Below, piece by piece: positions 19,683-32,773 of a DNA stretch of 64,000 bases. A program made the translations under genes and the position numbers. Under the pieces are notes generated by a model. The model was not told the DNA's origin. It was given only the letters and a program-made list of their open reading frames with translations, and did not search any database. Source of the stretch: Psococerastis gibbosa (Eukaryota > Arthropoda > Insecta > Psocodea > Psocidae); assembly GCA_963971405.1 (NCBI GenBank), contig OZ020488.1:186001-250000 (forward strand), given 5' to 3'. Position 1 is the stretch's first letter, and each line of letters begins with the position of its first letter.

Positions 19683-20690
19683 CATTCAAAAATAAAGCGG
19701 CCTTCATAAAGGCAGGAGAACTGAATAGGCTACAATCAAGCTGCTCTTTATATGAAAACCCTTTAGTGTCCAAAATTATTTTAGTAGCCTCTTCTCATTT
19801 TAATGTTTATGCCACTTTTACCGGTTTTACAGTTTTAAAAGGTTTTTACATTTATCGAGAAATTGGGTGGTCCTCTGCGGCGACCGAGAAGAACGAGTTA
19901 AAGATGCCAAAGTCGAAATTCCAATGTGAAACAGATGAGAAAATAATGATGAAAATTGTGTCGGAAAATGCTTGTTAAATCGCTATTGGAGAACTTGCTG
20001 ATCACATCATGATCTCGATTGCCAGCTTTGTTCCTCAGTTGGTGCCATTAATTTTTTCAGCTGTTGAGAGATTGAGATTTATCACATGCTAATAAAATAA
20101 CACGCATATATCGACTTACTCAAACGCTTGTAAAATAAGAACTTGTCGCTTCCGAAATTGATGAAATTTTGGGGAGCGCCAGTAGCAATTCTACTCCCTC
20201 AGTCGACAGTCGACAGCTGCCATCTTTATGCTGCTGCCGAAAATTTTTCAGACCACCTTCATACTAACCCATGTGTTCTTGCACATACTTTCGTTCATAC
20301 TCGCAACAAATTCGATTTGCTTCCGGACAATGAGCAAGAGCTAGTGGCGCAAGAAAATGATTGAAATTATGCATTTTTTTCCCCCTAAAACCAATGCTCA
20401 ATGCTCTACTAGCTCAATATTTTTATGAATTGAAATAATGTAGATGTAGCCTGTTCTACTTGAATTATACTTATGAATTCGGATATTTGTTTTAAAATTT
20501 TGTTTTAAACTAAAAAAGTTCACTCCAATACCTACCTAGTCTAGCTGTAGGCCTATGTTTTATTATACACTATAAAATTATGTATTTTTTTTGTTGAAGG
20601 AAAAATATGCCAATGGCAATTATCAGAATGATATAATTCACTGTTTAACTCTTCAGCAATAAAATTAAATAAAGTCTATTCGAAATGCCC
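19683..20690. other. AT-rich intergenic stretch
   Basis: Open frames at 19766-19978 and 20143-20364 (+) show no family resemblance or splice context. I see nothing else that can be called here. Confidence 0.4.
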
Positions 20691-20699
20691 CCCCCCCCC

Positions 20700-21290
20700 C
20701 CCCGCTGTTTCTTGAGGGCACTTCTTGAGAGCATCGAAATAAATTACTGTGTCGCTGAGAGCAGGCCATGGCCTCTAAAACGGAGCATATTTAATAATCC
20801 AATGGGTTAAGGTCTGCGCGGGGAGGGGGGGGGGGCTACTAGAGGGCTATTCGTCTGCCTTGATAATTGATAACTGAAGGACATTGAGCTGTAGCCCTCT
20901 TGTGTGGTGTTTTGGCTTTGTGGCCAGGGGCAATCTTGCTGGAAAACCCACTGTTGACGATGAAACATGGTCTGGGTCAGAGCTTTCACATGACGCTCAA
21001 GAACCCGTCTTCACCCCTTTTTCGTTGAAATGGAGCTCAGACATCCCTTGCCACCAGACCATCACTGAAGAAGGATGGTGGCCACGCAGAACCTTCGGAC
21101 ATTTTTTTTTTTTTTGGTTTGCTACACGATATGATTTTGCGTAGAACATGTCAATTTGTTTATTCAAAGATGCTTCAACAGTGAACATTTCCTCATTGGC
21201 TTTCGTCAAATACGTTTTTCCATAGCTTTTATAATTGGGAGGGGGGGGGGGCGAGATGAGCGAGGTCGGCACATTTTGGTTTGTCCTCAA
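20700..21290 (-). pseudogene. maT-like mariner transposase relic
   Basis: The minus strand carries 'SVMVWWQGMSELHFNEKGVKTG' (21100-20997, compare WGG and EKGVKTG of the element at 144-1450), then 'WVFQQDCPWPQSQNTTQEG' (about 20960-20900). Frames are broken several times and the third acidic motif is not intact. Poly-C at 20689-20703 and G-runs near 20821 and 21240 interrupt it. No terminal repeats found. Confidence 0.65.
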
Positions 21291-22112
21291 TTCTCATCCA
21301 TTATATATACATTATTTACGCGAACCAACTACGGGCAGCATAAGCTAGAAGATCGCAGTTTTGGTGGGGCCACACCCTATAGGGGGCTATTACCGCTGCC
21401 CTGTCCTCTGCAGTTCCCGCATTTATTTGGATTTTCAGAGAATAATAACAAAGGCAATGTTAAACATCAGTATCGTCAAAAAAAATCAAATTAACACTTT
21501 TTGGAATGCAGTGGAGTTTACTAACATTTGTAACAGAACATACGGTATGGCTAGACTAGGTATAGTAACTTGGATACTAATGGGATGGCCTTGGCTAAAG
21601 CAATACTTTCACTATACTTCAAATATAAGTGAAAGTAAAAATGTTCTCTCATCGATCACGCAGCAGAAACAGCTATTTTTAATAGAACCGGTTCAGATTG
21701 AGACCTCTAAAAGCAAAGAAGCCATTCTCTTATTTGCACAATTTTCAGCAGCAACAAAGGTTCATTGCCGGCTGAATGGCTGTTGATGTTGTAAGTGCAC
21801 CTCATTATGTCTGCATGAAAGCAAATGGCTGACAAATAATAACGAGCAACTTTGGCAATGGCCATTTTGAAACAAATCTCAAGGTCACACACATGATAAC
21901 TCATTTTAAACAAAAACAACATAGAAAAGCATTGGGAGGTCTCAAGTAGTCGTATTAGAAGCAGCAAAGTTAAAATTTGAACTAGATAATACCGGCATAT
22001 TAAAACATACACTACCGTAAGCCTATTTATGCTGCTGCGAATGGAACAAATTTGCAGCATAATATGTGACCATTGTTTAAAACGAAAAACGTTAATCGAC
22101 TGCGATGGCCTG

Positions 22113-23120
22113 AAACTACAGTGTCTGTGCTGTAGGATGTGATACACAAAGTTGCACAAACAACGGGCTATGCTTTAAGACCGCTGGGCGGTTTGATTGA
22201 GAATATAAGATCCTGCGTGCACCAATTAAACTACTCACCACGTATCGGGTATCTGGACTCCCTAGAACCCACGTCAAACACACTCATGGCCAGGCATTTA
22301 AGCTCCAGCTTTATAATTAATTTGTAACATTCAAAACAAAACCAAACAATCACATTGGGAATATATGGGAGGCACTAATTGGAGAGCTACCGTACAATAA
22401 TAGGATGGGTGCCACCATGAAGAGCGTTGGCTGGGGCTCTTCATTCCAAAAAACTACAGTGTCTGTGCTGTAGGATGTGATACACAAAGTTGCACAAACA
22501 ACGGGCTATGCTTTAAGACCGCTGGGCGGTTTGATTGAGAAAATAAGATCCTGCGTGCACCAATTAAACTAGTCATAACGTATCCGGTATCTAGACTCCC
22601 TAAAACCCACGTCAAACACACTCATCACCTCAGCTTTATAATTAATTTGTAACATTCAAAACAAAACCAAACAAAAACATTGCGAATATATATGGGAGGC
22701 ACCAATTGGAGAGCTACCGTACAATAATTGGATGGGTGCCACCATGAAGAGCGTTGACTGGGGCTCTTCATTCCAAAAAAACTACAGTGTCTGTGCTGTA
22801 GGATGTGATGTACACAAAGTTGCACAAACAACGGGCTATGCTTTAAGACCGCTGGGCGGTTTGATTGAGAAAATAAGATCCTGCGTGCACCTATTAAACT
22901 AGTCATAACGTATCGGGTATCTAGACTCCCTAAAACCCACGTCAAACACACTCATCACCAGGCATTTAAGCTCCAGTTTTATAATTAATTTGTAACATTC
23001 AAAACAAAACCAAACAAAAACATTGCGAATATATATGGGAGGCACCAATTGGAGATCTACCGTATAATTATAGGATGGGTGCCACCATGAAGAGCGTTGG
23101 CTGGGGCTCTTCATTCCAAA
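22113..23120. repeat. Tandem repeat, about 335 bp x 3
   Basis: The unit start 'aaactacagtgtctgtgctg' recurs at 22113, 22451 and 22779 (spacings 338 and 328). Each unit contains 'ttaagaccgctgggcggttt' and 'agcgttg(g/a)ctggggctctt'. The units differ by scattered substitutions and small indels, so this is an older local amplification. Short frames on either strand recur with the unit and show no protein family. Confidence 0.85.
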
Positions 23121-23690
23121 TAAACATAATGTTGTACAAAATTATAAAAAAATATTATATACATGCGTTATACCAACTCACAGATTAAAATTGCAATAAC
23201 TATGCATTAACTAATAATAATATTAAATAAATAAATAATGATATATGCCAACAGAATAAACGGATCCAACAACGAAGGCTTTTACATTTTCCAATATAGC
23301 GATTTACAACATAAAAATATTTAACAATTAAATTAAAGTAATTAAGCGTTAAGCAATCTTCAAATTCTTAAAACCTACTACTATATAACCGTGTTTTTTA
23401 CTTAAAATGGAGCCTAGGTACAGTGGCAGTAATGATCCATTCAGATACGCTGTTTTTCCCCCTTTTCAACTTACTGGATACTTTTTTCTGTTGTTATTTT
23501 TTTTTCTTTATTATTATTATTATTTTTTTCATTATTTGCTTTTCCCCATGTAAATTAAAAAGTCCGTCTGTCCGTACGTCTTCTGGCTGCAGCGTTTGCC
23601 ACATCCTGCCCCCATTACCAGTCCTCCTCGTCAACCATGTGCGTCCTGCGGCCGGGGCCCCCCTTTTACTGTTTAGCATTTTGTAAATTT
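23121..23690. other. AT-rich spacer with poly-T/TAT microsatellite
   Basis: Contains a T-rich/TAT run near 23490-23530 and a short GC-richer segment (23570-23660). No gene or element boundary is recognisable. Confidence 0.35.
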
Positions 23691-24345
23691 AATAGTGTTT
23701 CATGCGAATTTGTTATATTGTAATTGTGATATGTACCTATTTAGGTACCACTTTTTCCAACACAGATTGGAGGCAACTGTTGAATTTGAGTTGATTATTT
23801 GAAGCCGTATCTAGAGACATAAAGTAGCTATTTATGTAAATTTTGTACGGTACCGACTGAAAAAAAAATCGTATTACAGTAGAACTTCTTTAATCCGAAT
23901 TAACTGTGACCGGGGGTGTCCGCGGATTATCAAATCGTTCGGATTATAGAAAACATTGTGCTTTCACATGTAAAGTACACATACACACGTGTATTACCCA
24001 CTAAAAGTTGGTTTTATGTAACCATAAACTTAATAGTGTTTCACGCGAATTCGTTACATTGTAATTGTGATATACGTACATATTTACGCCCTTTTCCAAC
24101 ACAGATTGGAGCCAATTGTTGAATTTCAGTTGATTATTGTGAAGCCGTATCTAGAGGCATAGTTATTTATGTAAATTTTGTACGGTACCTACTGAAGAAA
24201 AATCGTAGTACAGTAGAACCTCTTATTAATCTTGAATTAACTGTGACCGGGGGTGTTCGGATTATAGAAAACATTGTGCTTTCACATGTAATGTACACAT
24301 ACGTGTATTACCCACTAAAAGTTGTTTTTATGTAACAATAAAATG
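23691..24345. repeat. Tandem duplication, about 341 bp x 2
   Basis: The block starting 'aatagtgtttca(t/c)gcgaatt' at 23691 recurs at 24032 with the same downstream order: 'ccaacacagattgga', 'gaagccgtatctagag', 'tacagtagaac(t/c)tctt', 'actgtgaccgggggtgt'. The 'cagtagaacctctt' motif and the 'aggggttcgaattatattac' near 24500 resemble the ends of pogo/Tigger-type elements, but inverted termini are not convincing. Confidence 0.7.
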
Positions 24346-24679
24346 GTTTATCATGTGTTACAAAAACCGTATAGGAAGAATGTTTCTTTCGGACACTCTT
24401 GCTCGACAGTACACTAAATTACGAGTATGTACAGCACAATATTTATTTTTATTTACATCACGCTCGGATTAGTTGAGGTTCGGACTACAGGACCTACAGG
24501 GGTTCGAATTATATTACTGTATTGTCAAATGTTGTTATAATGTATGCACGCATTATGCAGAATTATATTGCTATATATACTAGTCGTATATAACAAAAAC
24601 TTTTTTTGGAGTGAAACCCCCTTACATTGAGTTAGCCCAAAATCTGTTTAATTATACAAAACGGTAGGCCTAATCAACA

Positions 24680-24880
24680 TGAAAGTATAAAGTAAAATCG
24701 TCAAAATATCGTCTGAATCAGGTAGTTCTTCATTCAGCTAGCGCGTCAGTGGCAGTGTAGAAAGCTTTCTCTAAGAGATAGTTTAAGCAATTTATTTAGG
24801 GAAGCATTAGCATTTCTCACCGCTCTCAGTTAAGGGATGTCCCTCCCCGTAATTGTAGGCCTTGTAAGTGGTAGGACTGA
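24680..24880 (-). repeat. Dispersed repeat 'caccacgcacagcc', inverted diverged copy 3
   Basis: On the minus strand it reproduces the order seen at 12208-12450: 'cttacaaggcc', 'ctgagagcggtgagaaatgc', 'gaaagctttctacactg', 'gatattttgacgatttta'. Its first part ('ccaccacgcac') is lost or diverged. Confidence 0.55.
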
Positions 24881-25449
24881 ATAGTATAATCTCCGGAGGA
24901 CACGCAGAGCTATGACGTCTGACTACAAAGTTGAATCGGTACAGAAGCTACCGAACGGTTTCGACTGACGCAGCTTCCGTTCTGGCAAAACTCCCGCCTA
25001 TCGAATTACTAGTACAAGAGCTCATGGAACGGCAGCCTAAATGCTGGATGTTGGACTTGGAACCTAATAATTAAGATAAACAGAAACTACTAAGGATGGA
25101 CAGCTTGGTTTCTTTACTTAACAGTTTCATAAAGGACATGGCGATTTTCATGCTTTCCTTAGTAATACAGGTAGGTATAGGTACTACAAACCCGTGCATA
25201 TAGGACCGCGAAGCGGATCTACCTACGGCAGCGTATGTACATATTTTCTTAGACTGTTGGCTGCTGGAATAACGAGAGTGTGAAGCCCAGTTTGGATTTC
25301 TACGTGGGAGCATTGTGCGGAAAATCCTTCAGTTAGAGCCGGCTTGCTGCGCTGTGAATTAGTTGACTAGGATCATCTTGTCTTAATAAGCCGCAAGATG
25401 TAGGAGGAAATACCTTAACCATAACACAACACGAGTTCGCAAAACCTTT

Positions 25450-26176
25450 TACAAATTCCATTAATTAAAACAAATTTTGCCAATAAACTTACTACGACAA
25501 ACCTATTTTGGCATTGTACAGTCTATAGTTACTTATGCCCTTATTGCGTGGGGTGGAGCTTACTCTTCTTCCCAGGATCGTTTAAAGCGTACTATTAATA
25601 GTGTTGTCAAAATAGCGTTAAACCGCTGCAGAAGGTATCCCACTCAGAGGATATATGCGGAGTTTGGTGTACCTACACTTGAAGAGCTCTAAGTTTCATT
25701 TGATTATGTATGCACCTACCATAGTCAACAGCATTCCTAATATTAGCGACATTCATTCCGTTGGTACAAGAGCAAGATCTGTGAATAATTTATATATGGT
25801 ACGCGCATACAGACATATTTTTGAACATTCACATATATTTAAAGCAATAGCCTTGTTTATTACATTACCAACGGACATTATAGAGACCAGTGTCACTTGC
25901 CTCAATTCAAATCAATCGCCAAAACATGGGCAAAAAACCAATCCTGAGTTGTAAACTGCTCAATATTCAAATTTTTCCTACAGAGTTAGGCCTAGATTGT
26001 TTAGTATTTTAACTTTCTAATAAATATTAAATAATTGTATATGTAAATGTGACGATACATCCTGTGTATAAAGACAATTGTTCACCCACGTAACAAGTCG
26101 GCCCTTTGGGTTGCACTTATAGTGTGGGTAGATGTAAATGTAAATTTATTATATTAAATTCATTCATTCATTCATA
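25450..26176 (+). mobile_element. 5'-truncated LINE, CR1/Jockey-like 3' end
   Basis: 25477-25692 encodes the reverse transcriptase thumb/C-terminal region (LRQTYFGIVQSIVTYALIAW, then GG-YSSSQDRLKRTINSVVKI), which is typical of non-LTR retrotransposons. A frameshift near 25690 moves the remainder into the frame of 25655-25954. The 3' end is a short (ATTC)4-like tail at about 26160-26176, as in CR1/L2-type LINEs. The catalytic motif is not present, so this is a dead 3' fragment. Confidence 0.75.
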
Positions 26177-26179
26177 GGG

Positions 26180-27157
26180 ACACAGCTGTCAAAAAAATCG
26201 CCCATATGGAAAATGAAGACAATTTCCTTCCTTTCTGTACAGTTAAGTTAGTAGGTCCTAGCTATAGCAGCAGTGAGCAGAAAAAGGTACGACTTTTTTT
26301 TAAGTAGGTAATGCTGAAAAATGGTTCCAGCCAGGATAGTTCGTATACAGCAATATATAGAACAAAAAAAAAGCTGGAAATATCAAAATAATGGTGTGGT
26401 TTTAGGCACTGAATTAGATCGATTCGATAAAAGATGCTAGGTAGCTATTGAAAAGTTTGACACCGGCGGTAAAAAAAAATTAATTAAGTTTTGGAAGATT
26501 GATTTTCTAATGAAAAAATTTAACATAATTATGATCGTATATACACAGGCGTAGCCTATATTTGCATTAGCCCTATGCATTTTTCGTCATCCTATTGCTT
26601 GGTTAGGTTTTTCCCACTTCATCAGTAGCCTACCCTATTGACTATTCAGTTATCTCATCTTGTCCTTTCCCGTGAACCAAGTCAAAGATGCTGTGCTATG
26701 CTCACTGTTTAGTATAATGCAGTCAATAAAACAGTGGTAGTAAGTTGCTAGCTAAGTTAAGGATCTACAAGGTTTAATAAGCATACCTTTAGGACTTCCA
26801 GAAATTACAACATTTAACATTTTATCAACTTCATTAGCCACTCGATCGATTGGGCAATGGCCGTTATTGCAGTTAATTTGCAACGCTTCAACCATTTCTC
26901 TTCCAAACCACAGCTAAACCGTATACTGTGACAAAAACTGCACTAGTTGGTAGCATTTTTTAATGCTGGTAGACTTCAATTCTACCATCCTATCAAAAAA
27001 AGGCACACAATTGCATCACCAAGGCAAAATGCACAAAACTCCGTACCGGATGCTACCAACATAGACCATTATAGGTCGAGGCGTCGAGCCTGACTGCCTG
27101 AGCCCTGCGGACTGCGGCTGCTCTCAAACCTCCATGCAACAGGTCAGCTATGTGGCC
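26180..27157. other. AT-rich intergenic stretch
   Basis: No open frame or repeat boundary that I can support. A GC-richer patch at 27070-27130 has no open frame of note. Confidence 0.35.
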
Positions 27158-27165
27158 ATCCAGAG

Positions 27166-27548
27166 TAGAGGTGGGTCGTTCTTACTGGAGCCGTTCCTAA
27201 GAACGGTTCTTGAGCTAGGAACTGGTTGCAACGGCTCCCGGATACAAAATATTAGGTTCTTGAGGAACGCAATGCAAAATGGGGATATCCAGATTGCCGG
27301 TCAGTTATTTAACAAGTTCTTACTCCATGGAAAATTAGTGGTAATGATAATATTTTTTACATAAGCTAACCATTGGCAAACTGGTTCCTACAGATTATGA
27401 ACCAAGTACGATTACTAGTCACCAGTATTGGGATTAAGCCTAAGCCAGGAGCTAGTTCCTATAAGAACGCGTATTCGAAACCGTTATTCTTGAATCACCG
27501 GAACTGGTAACGCAAGCTCCAGAAAAAAACAGGAACGGCACACCTCTA
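27166..27548. mobile_element. Non-autonomous hAT MITE (TAGAGGTGGG ends)
   Basis: Termini TAGAGGTGGGTCGTTC and the complement of TAGAGGTGTGCCGTTC match at 14 of 16 positions. The flanks atccagag (27158-27165) and atctagag (27549-27556) agree at 7 of 8. Internal motifs are of the GGAGC/GGAAC-CGTTC type repeated near both ends (for example 27180-27240 and 27480-27530), resembling subterminal transposase binding sites. No transposase. Confidence 0.82.
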
Positions 27549-27666
27549 ATCTAGAGACGGTCACGTGACCGTTTTGCCATCAGCGCCGCGGTGCAGATGC
27601 ACAGGTACTGTGTGGCAATTTGCCAATTTAATCCAAAATTGTGTTTTCTTTTCTCTCCAAATTTAG

Positions 27667-28019
27667 GTGCCCATTCCATCGACCGTCTAGGGCTATTTAC
27701 AAAAACGGTGACGTGGTAGCAGACATACAAGACTTAGGCGGGGTTTCCACCGACCTCGCATTGCAGAATTGACGGAAATGTTTATTTTCCTCTATACCAT
27801 AGTTAAAATTGATCAATGATCATACAGTAAAATCACAAACTAAAAAATGGCGTCATGGGATATGTTAAGTACAAACATTTTAATAGAATTCTAATTTCCG
27901 CCAATGTCATTTGCATTCTGCAATGAGAGGTCGGTGGAAACGACACCTAAGCCTTGAATGTCTGCTACCACGTCACCATTTTTGTAAATAGCCCTAGCCG
28001 GTCGGTGGAATGGGCGCCT
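27667..28019. mobile_element. Nested fold-back MITE (GGTGCCCATTCC ends)
   Basis: The outer arms (about 27667-27737 and 27950-28019) are inverted copies (ends GGTGCCCATTCC and GGAATGGGCGCC, then 'gggctatttacaaaaa', 'gacgtggtagcagacat'). Inside, a second pair of inverted blocks ('gtttccaccgacctcgcatt' and its complement near 27922) makes a hairpin within a hairpin. TA on both sides suggests a TA duplication. The 'gacgtggtagcagacat' block reappears in the palindrome at 53088-53230. Confidence 0.75.
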
Positions 28020-30086
28020 AAAAATAATGAGCTGTTTCTGAACTTTTGATTGTAAATATTTGTCGTGGCAGTAGAATTAATATCGAAAAGTAATGCCTTT
28101 TTCTGTATATTTTTAACAATTTATATTAAAAAGAGCGGCAAATTTAAAATTTGGATAAGAGGCACTATTGCGTATCTCCATCGTTCTTCCTAAACAGAAA
28201 TTTTAAATGGCTCCTCAATAGTGGTCGTATTGTGGGTGCCATAAGCCTGCCATAAGGACCGCTCCAGGCATATTATTACAATAATAGGCTACATCACATT
28301 AGGCACTTACCTCGTACGCAACGCAATATTTTTTTGTAAAATGCGCACACACTAGGCTTACGTTATCCATTTCTTGACGTTCTTCCAAAGGTCATAGTAG
28401 ACACTTCAAACCCTAGCCATACCGTATGTAACCCCAGGACAAAACTGCCAGCCTATTTCTATACTGTCGATACATAGCAATCTAATATGGTAGGTAGGCT
28501 ACCTATGTACCGTACTGCAGTCGTTCAAGACCAAAGTTCAGAAATATCGTTTACCTAAAGTCGCACAGGCCCTAATTCAACTCAATTTATCAAGTTAGGC
28601 TATTTAAAAATAACAAGTCAGCCTAGTATGCACTTCTACAGTGTTTTGGGGCAGTATTGGTACAGATTACGTTAGGTAGGTACCTATTAACAAAGCGTTC
28701 CATTTTAAGTTTAAAATTGAAAAAAAAAACAATAATAACTGCCTGCCACTTGTAACTTCATGGGATATGGGCCAAGTTCTCCCTAAATTGACCCTTATAA
28801 CCACTGACCAGGCTAGGATACTATTACCCACCCCCCAGAACTGGATTGAAAACAGGCTATAGAAAGCGGTTACCATGATTGGGGTATAGCTACCTACAAC
28901 TTATTTTGAGAAATAGACATGTAATTCTGTACTTTCTAAATCGGTCCATAACCACTAAGCAAGCTAATCAAGGCTAAATGACCCCCCTCCCAGAACTAGA
29001 ATGCAGCAACTCCTATATAAAATGCCCAAAAAGTATTTGACGCATACGGTACGGCCTACAACAGGATAGGTTATGAATTAAAAAAATCAAAACTTATACT
29101 CTCGGGGTCAACCTAAGGAAATGCCTCAGACTTTAAACCCTTTGGTCACATAAGGTTTGGGCCGGTGCATTGACCTGAATACCAATTGCAGCATCAGTGC
29201 CAAAATTAATAATTCTAAGTTTACATTGAGTTTGGAAGAACCATGGTGGAGGATAGCTCTCCTGATAGCAGAGGGTTAATATAATGAGACATTTTCTTAG
29301 CTTATGTCCACCAGCCAATCTGGCATGATACAACAGAGGTAATAGGCCTCTAAAAACGGCTATGTGCCTAGTGGTTGCAAATAAGTACATTCATATACGT
29401 TTGGCGGAGGGACATAAGGGGCTGCACGGACCATGGCCTCGTAGGCAGCTGATATGGTGCTCATCGGTTATTACACACATATGCATTTTGCATCAAGCAT
29501 AAACCATAGCTCGTCAAGCAATATTTCAAAAACATGCAATGGAAATTTAAGGCAACTGAAATGCTTTCATATACGGGTACTATTCACATATCCCATGTAT
29601 GTAGCTCTAAAGTGGCTAACTCCGATAAAACAGAAATTTGCCATAAACTTTATTTTCTTTACATTTTTTCCAATGTACAAACATTATACAGTAATATGTC
29701 ATATACTCGTAACATTATACAGAGTAAATTAGTTTCTCAATTGCCATGGGATATGGGAGTAGTCTCACACAGGAACAACAATTGAAGGCACAAGTGCATG
29801 AAGGTGATTTAAGTTGTACAAATTTTCATTATTCTGTTCCCTCACATCCCACGAGATCATTGCTTATTTGAAGTATTTTGCATACAGAAATTAATATGTT
29901 AAGGAACATGGTGGAATATGATCAGTTGAAAAATAAATCGGGAGCTACATCCAGTGTCAAAGAAGTTAACATTAAGATGGTAACCGGTATCAGTAAAAAC
30001 TTTAGAAAACTTTAAAATAAACCAATGATAATATACTCGTATATATCCCATGGCAAATTTAGTTAAAACTCCAAATATGCGAAATA
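28020..30086. other. AT-rich intergenic stretch
   Basis: Several short frames (28667-28876 minus, 29133-29390 minus, 29454-29785 plus) have no family resemblance, no splice context and ordinary AT-rich composition. I see no element ends. Confidence 0.35.
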
Positions 30087-30265
30087 CATCAATAAACAGT
30101 AAAAGAATATACAATATGCAAACAAAATTTCGATTACTTGGGCTATTTAAGGCAGGTACATTTCATTACTAATGAACAATGACTTCACCTTGGGATATGA
30201 CGGTAATCATATAATTATAAAGCTTTAATAATGCAATACACGAGTGGACGAAGGAAATTAATTTA
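30087..30265. repeat. Flanking duplication, left copy
   Basis: From 'acatcaataaacagtaaaag' to 'ggacgaaggaaattaattta', about 180 bp, repeated nearly identically at 32596-32773. It brackets copy A of the 2.2-kb repeat. Confidence 0.85.
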
Positions 30266-32595
30266 ATCGGGGCCTTTAAACACTGATTGGTAGGAAACTT
30301 AATAGGGAAATTCCAACCGATCCCGCACCATGCCTCACACGATCCAAGTTGTCTGTGTCATAAGCATATTTTACGTCTAAACAGCGCTCTCAGGGTGCAA
30401 CAGTTTTAAAAATTACGCTCATAATTCTCAAAGTGCACAATCTAATGCCCCTTACGAGCTACTGTACTATTAATGATAATAATTCAGCATAATTAATGCA
30501 TCGGCGGCATTCGTGCGATACAGCACCAGATGTACACCAGTCGCAGATCAATTTCCTAAGGCGCAGAGTAGCTTCTTATAATGTCATTCTCAAAAGAGGA
30601 ATCTTCACAACCTGAGCTGTGTGACAACGTAAAAGCTCCTCAAATAAGCTCTTGTCATCAGCGACGAATAGAAGACAATCATATGCATGCATTCACATGG
30701 TTATCAGACAATATTCGTCTGAGATCCCAAGCAAATATTACTGTTCAAGTTCAGTCTGGAATGGAGTTAGTGACTGAAGTTCCATATTGGAATTTCCCTA
30801 AACACGTCAGTGGACTAACCAGTGCCATGGTCATTGGGCAGCACACCGGTGAATTTAAGAACTGACAATCAAGTGTTCAGTTGCATGGCGGGCCACCGAT
30901 AGTAACTGAGTCCAACCAAGAGAAGTATAGACTCCAGTGTTCAGAATCCGACTGAAGAGCGAAGAAGAGCCCTGGATTAAGAACTTTCTGTGGTCATCGC
31001 TGTTTGGAAAGGCTTATGATACAATGACAGTATACGGACCGACGTCAGGCAGCTAGGTGTCTCAACACTACAAACCACATTCACTTCACTTCACCAAATA
31101 GCCTACCTAATTGAAGCCTAAGCACTTCATAATGCATTTTCTTCATTTCCTCTTCTTTCTTCCCACTTCACAGACACTTCACTAGACCTTCAAGACACCA
31201 AGCTGCCCGAAGGCATTGATCTTATACTGTCGAAGTTGCAGAACTTATAAAATGCGACCACTTCGGGCTCCCATCCAGTAGTTCTAGCGTGGCTTACAAT
31301 GCTAATTTAGCACGGTTGTTGAACAATTTAACACAAGAACATATAAATAACTAGATACAGTGTATGGGATTGATAACGCAGGACGAGAATAGTAAGAAGG
31401 AGACAAAAATAGAATAATCCTGGGTCACTTAGCATGTAATAAGAAGATAAAGGTACTGCAATCTAGAAATACGGTATACCTCTTTCTACTCAGTGTGATG
31501 CTATAGACCTAATATTGGATGTGAATCTTAGACTATAAGACTCAGCATGAACAGGCAAATAGAGGGGCTCGAGATGAAGTGCTATAGCGGGTAGAGGAAG
31601 AATCTTATGAGTAGTGATAGCAAGATGGATTGCACATACTGTACGGTGCTAGGCTGGAAAGGCAGATGTACGGTAATGTATTGAGAGGAATTGATCAAAA
31701 GTTACGAACAAGAAGAAAATTTAACCAAAGTACTAAATGAACATGGTAGGTCATGGTAGGACAGCCGACCATCATCGTCGTTCTTCTGTCGGGCTATATA
31801 TACGAGTACATTTCCTGTACTCAGCTGCAATAGTTGGTCCGCCATACAACTCTTACACTTAACGGTCTTATCGCAACAATCGACTCCAAACACCTCGTCG
31901 CATTCCAAACTAAAGTTAAACTAGCCTTTGAAGAACTTAGAGGCTAGCCGTTACTCATTTTGCGAAGCAATCTTATTGAAAACAAGTTAGAAGAAGTCCC
32001 AGCCCCTTAAAACGACCTTACCTGGCATATATCGCAAACTGTACGCAACAGCAACCGATGAACCAACTCGGTACTGAAGCTATCGAACCTTAGCAAAAAT
32101 AGACAGTATAGCTCCGGGAGTGGAGGCAAAAGATCCAGCAAATCGAGAACGGGACCGCAGCCTTCAAAACTGCTGTAGCCTAAGGAATGCTGAAGAGACG
32201 TAGAATATGCATTGATACAAAACAACACAGACTGCGTAAGGCATGCGGCATAGGATCTGCCCACTTTCCCATTCCAAGCTTCCTACTAAACTAGGTGTCT
32301 AAGTGCCTTCTACCAAAAATTCGATATAGTGTTCCAGACTTGACACAGCTAGCCGGCGCGTGAATATTGTTAACTCGTGTTCAAAATACAATTTTGTGCC
32401 CTCCCCGTAATTCCTCGCTTGCGGTTAAATTAACCCTTAATTAACTGGTCACTTGAGGTCCAGCGAGGTGCTTGATTCACCACTGCTCAGTTACGCGTGC
32501 CGTATGAGGCCTTTGTGCTTCCATCTATAATGTCAACTGGTTGGCCTTAGCTCCCACGCTGGGTGGTTTACATTTTACTGAACAAGCAAGAACAT
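30266..32595 (+). repeat. 2.2-kb repeat family, copy A
   Basis: Starts 'tcggggcctttaaacactg' and ends near 'actgaacaagca'. It is nearly identical to copy B (36922-39113) apart from an extra ~150 bp near 30770-30920 and small indels. It holds one short frame (30581-30865, MSFSKEESSQPELCDNVKAP at its start) conserved in B, which resembles no family I know. No terminal inverted repeats, LTRs or tail are evident; the class is undetermined (Helitron-like or another non-coding element are possibilities only). Confidence 0.75.
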
Positions 32596-32773
32596 CAATA
32601 AACAGTAAAAGAATATACAATATGCAAACAAAATTTCGATTACTTGGGCTATTTAAGGCAGGTACATTTCATTACTAATGAACAATGACTTCACCTTGGG
32701 ATTGACTGTAATTATATAATTATAAAGCTTTAATAATGCAATACACGAGTGGACGAAGGAAATTAATTTAAAG
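32596..32773. repeat. Flanking duplication, right copy
   Basis: Nearly identical to 30087-30265, differing by a few substitutions and a small indel near 32700. Its presence on the far side of copy A is far too long for an ordinary target duplication. Confidence 0.85.

Noticed and set aside
23877-24530. Pogo/Tigger-type MITE
   Set aside because: CAGTAGAACCTCTT-like motifs suggest it, but the right terminus does not mirror the left well enough; reported only as a tandem duplication.
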